DNA from: Acidobacteriota bacterium
GTDB taxonomy: Bacteria > Acidobacteriota > Blastocatellia > RBC074
Assembly (NCBI GenBank): GCA_013140935.1
Contig: JABFSD010001019.1
Location: 1-5,922, forward strand
Length of the DNA stretch: 5,922 nucleotides
Direction: 5' to 3'
Shown piece by piece: positions 5,890 through 5,922 of the stretch. Positions within the stretch are counted from its first letter, which is position 1, and the number at the start of each line of letters is the position of its first letter. The notes under the pieces were generated by a model. The model made no database searches, was not told where the DNA came from, and worked only from the letters and a program-made list of their open reading frames with translations. Made by a program: the position numbers and the translations under genes.

Positions 5890-5922
5890 ATGCGCTACTT
5901 CACCGAATTACAACTCGCCATC
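5890..5922 (+). CDS. Start of a probable ABC transporter permease (MacB/FtsX type), 3' truncated by window edge
   Basis: An ATG 5 bases after the third adaptor's stop opens a frame that reads MRYFTELQLAI up to the window end. An amphipathic start of the form ExxLAI or ExxLAL, just before the first membrane helix, is common in MacB/FtsX-type permeases (MacB_PCD), and such permeases are the usual partners of HlyD/MacA adaptors. If so, this protein starts with its membrane domain, unlike E. coli MacB, which begins with its ATPase domain; a separate ATPase gene would then be expected downstream. The gene call rests on frame, spacing and context; the family call rests on only 11 residues and is tentative. 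Confidence 0.5.
   Translation, partial: MRYFTELQLAI

Noticed and set aside
1..5922. Mobile element, CRISPR, tRNA/rRNA or phage signals
   Set aside because: No transposase, terminal inverted repeats, spaced direct repeats or RNA gene patterns were found; the whole window is explained by envelope and signalling genes on one strand.

Overview
The window looks like part of a chromosome from a Gram-negative (diderm) bacterium. G+C is moderate to high, all genes lie on the + strand, and three periplasmic adaptor proteins of an envelope transporter are encoded in a row. The mix of a HAMP/SpoIIE-type phosphatase, a PDZ-only exported protein and a run of HlyD-type adaptors leading into a permease recalls Acidobacteriota and similar soil phyla. 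That assignment is an impression from gene content and style; no marker gene is present to prove it.

Layout. (1) Positions 2-865 hold the 3' part of a membrane-linked PP2C/SpoIIE-family (RsbU-like) phosphatase. Its reading frame runs off the left edge, and the sequence before the first visible ATG is the end of a HAMP domain. (2) Positions 923-1855 encode an exported protein with two PDZ domains separated by a charged helical segment and no protease domain. (3) Positions 1935-3233, 3292-4557 and 4586-5884 encode three consecutive, divergent HlyD/MacA-type membrane fusion proteins. (4) At 5890 a further gene starts; its first 11 residues resemble the start of a MacB/FtsX-type ABC permease, and it runs off the right edge. 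Gaps between genes are 57, 79, 58, 28 and 5 bases, and no convincing terminator or promoter was seen in any of them.

How the genes may work together. The three adaptors plus the following permease look like the beginning of a tripartite ABC-type export operon, with an inner-membrane permease, periplasmic adaptors and presumably an outer-membrane channel. Carrying three different adaptors suggests either a mixed adaptor ring or adaptors shared among several permeases. The phosphatase and PDZ protein are co-directional and close, but a functional link to the transporter is only positional.

Two short non-coding elements stand out: a perfect 14-bp-stem inverted repeat immediately before the ribosome binding site of the second adaptor, and a 7-bp tandem repeat filling the gap before the third adaptor. 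There is no stretch over 300 bases without a gene, and no RNA gene, CRISPR array or insertion sequence was seen.
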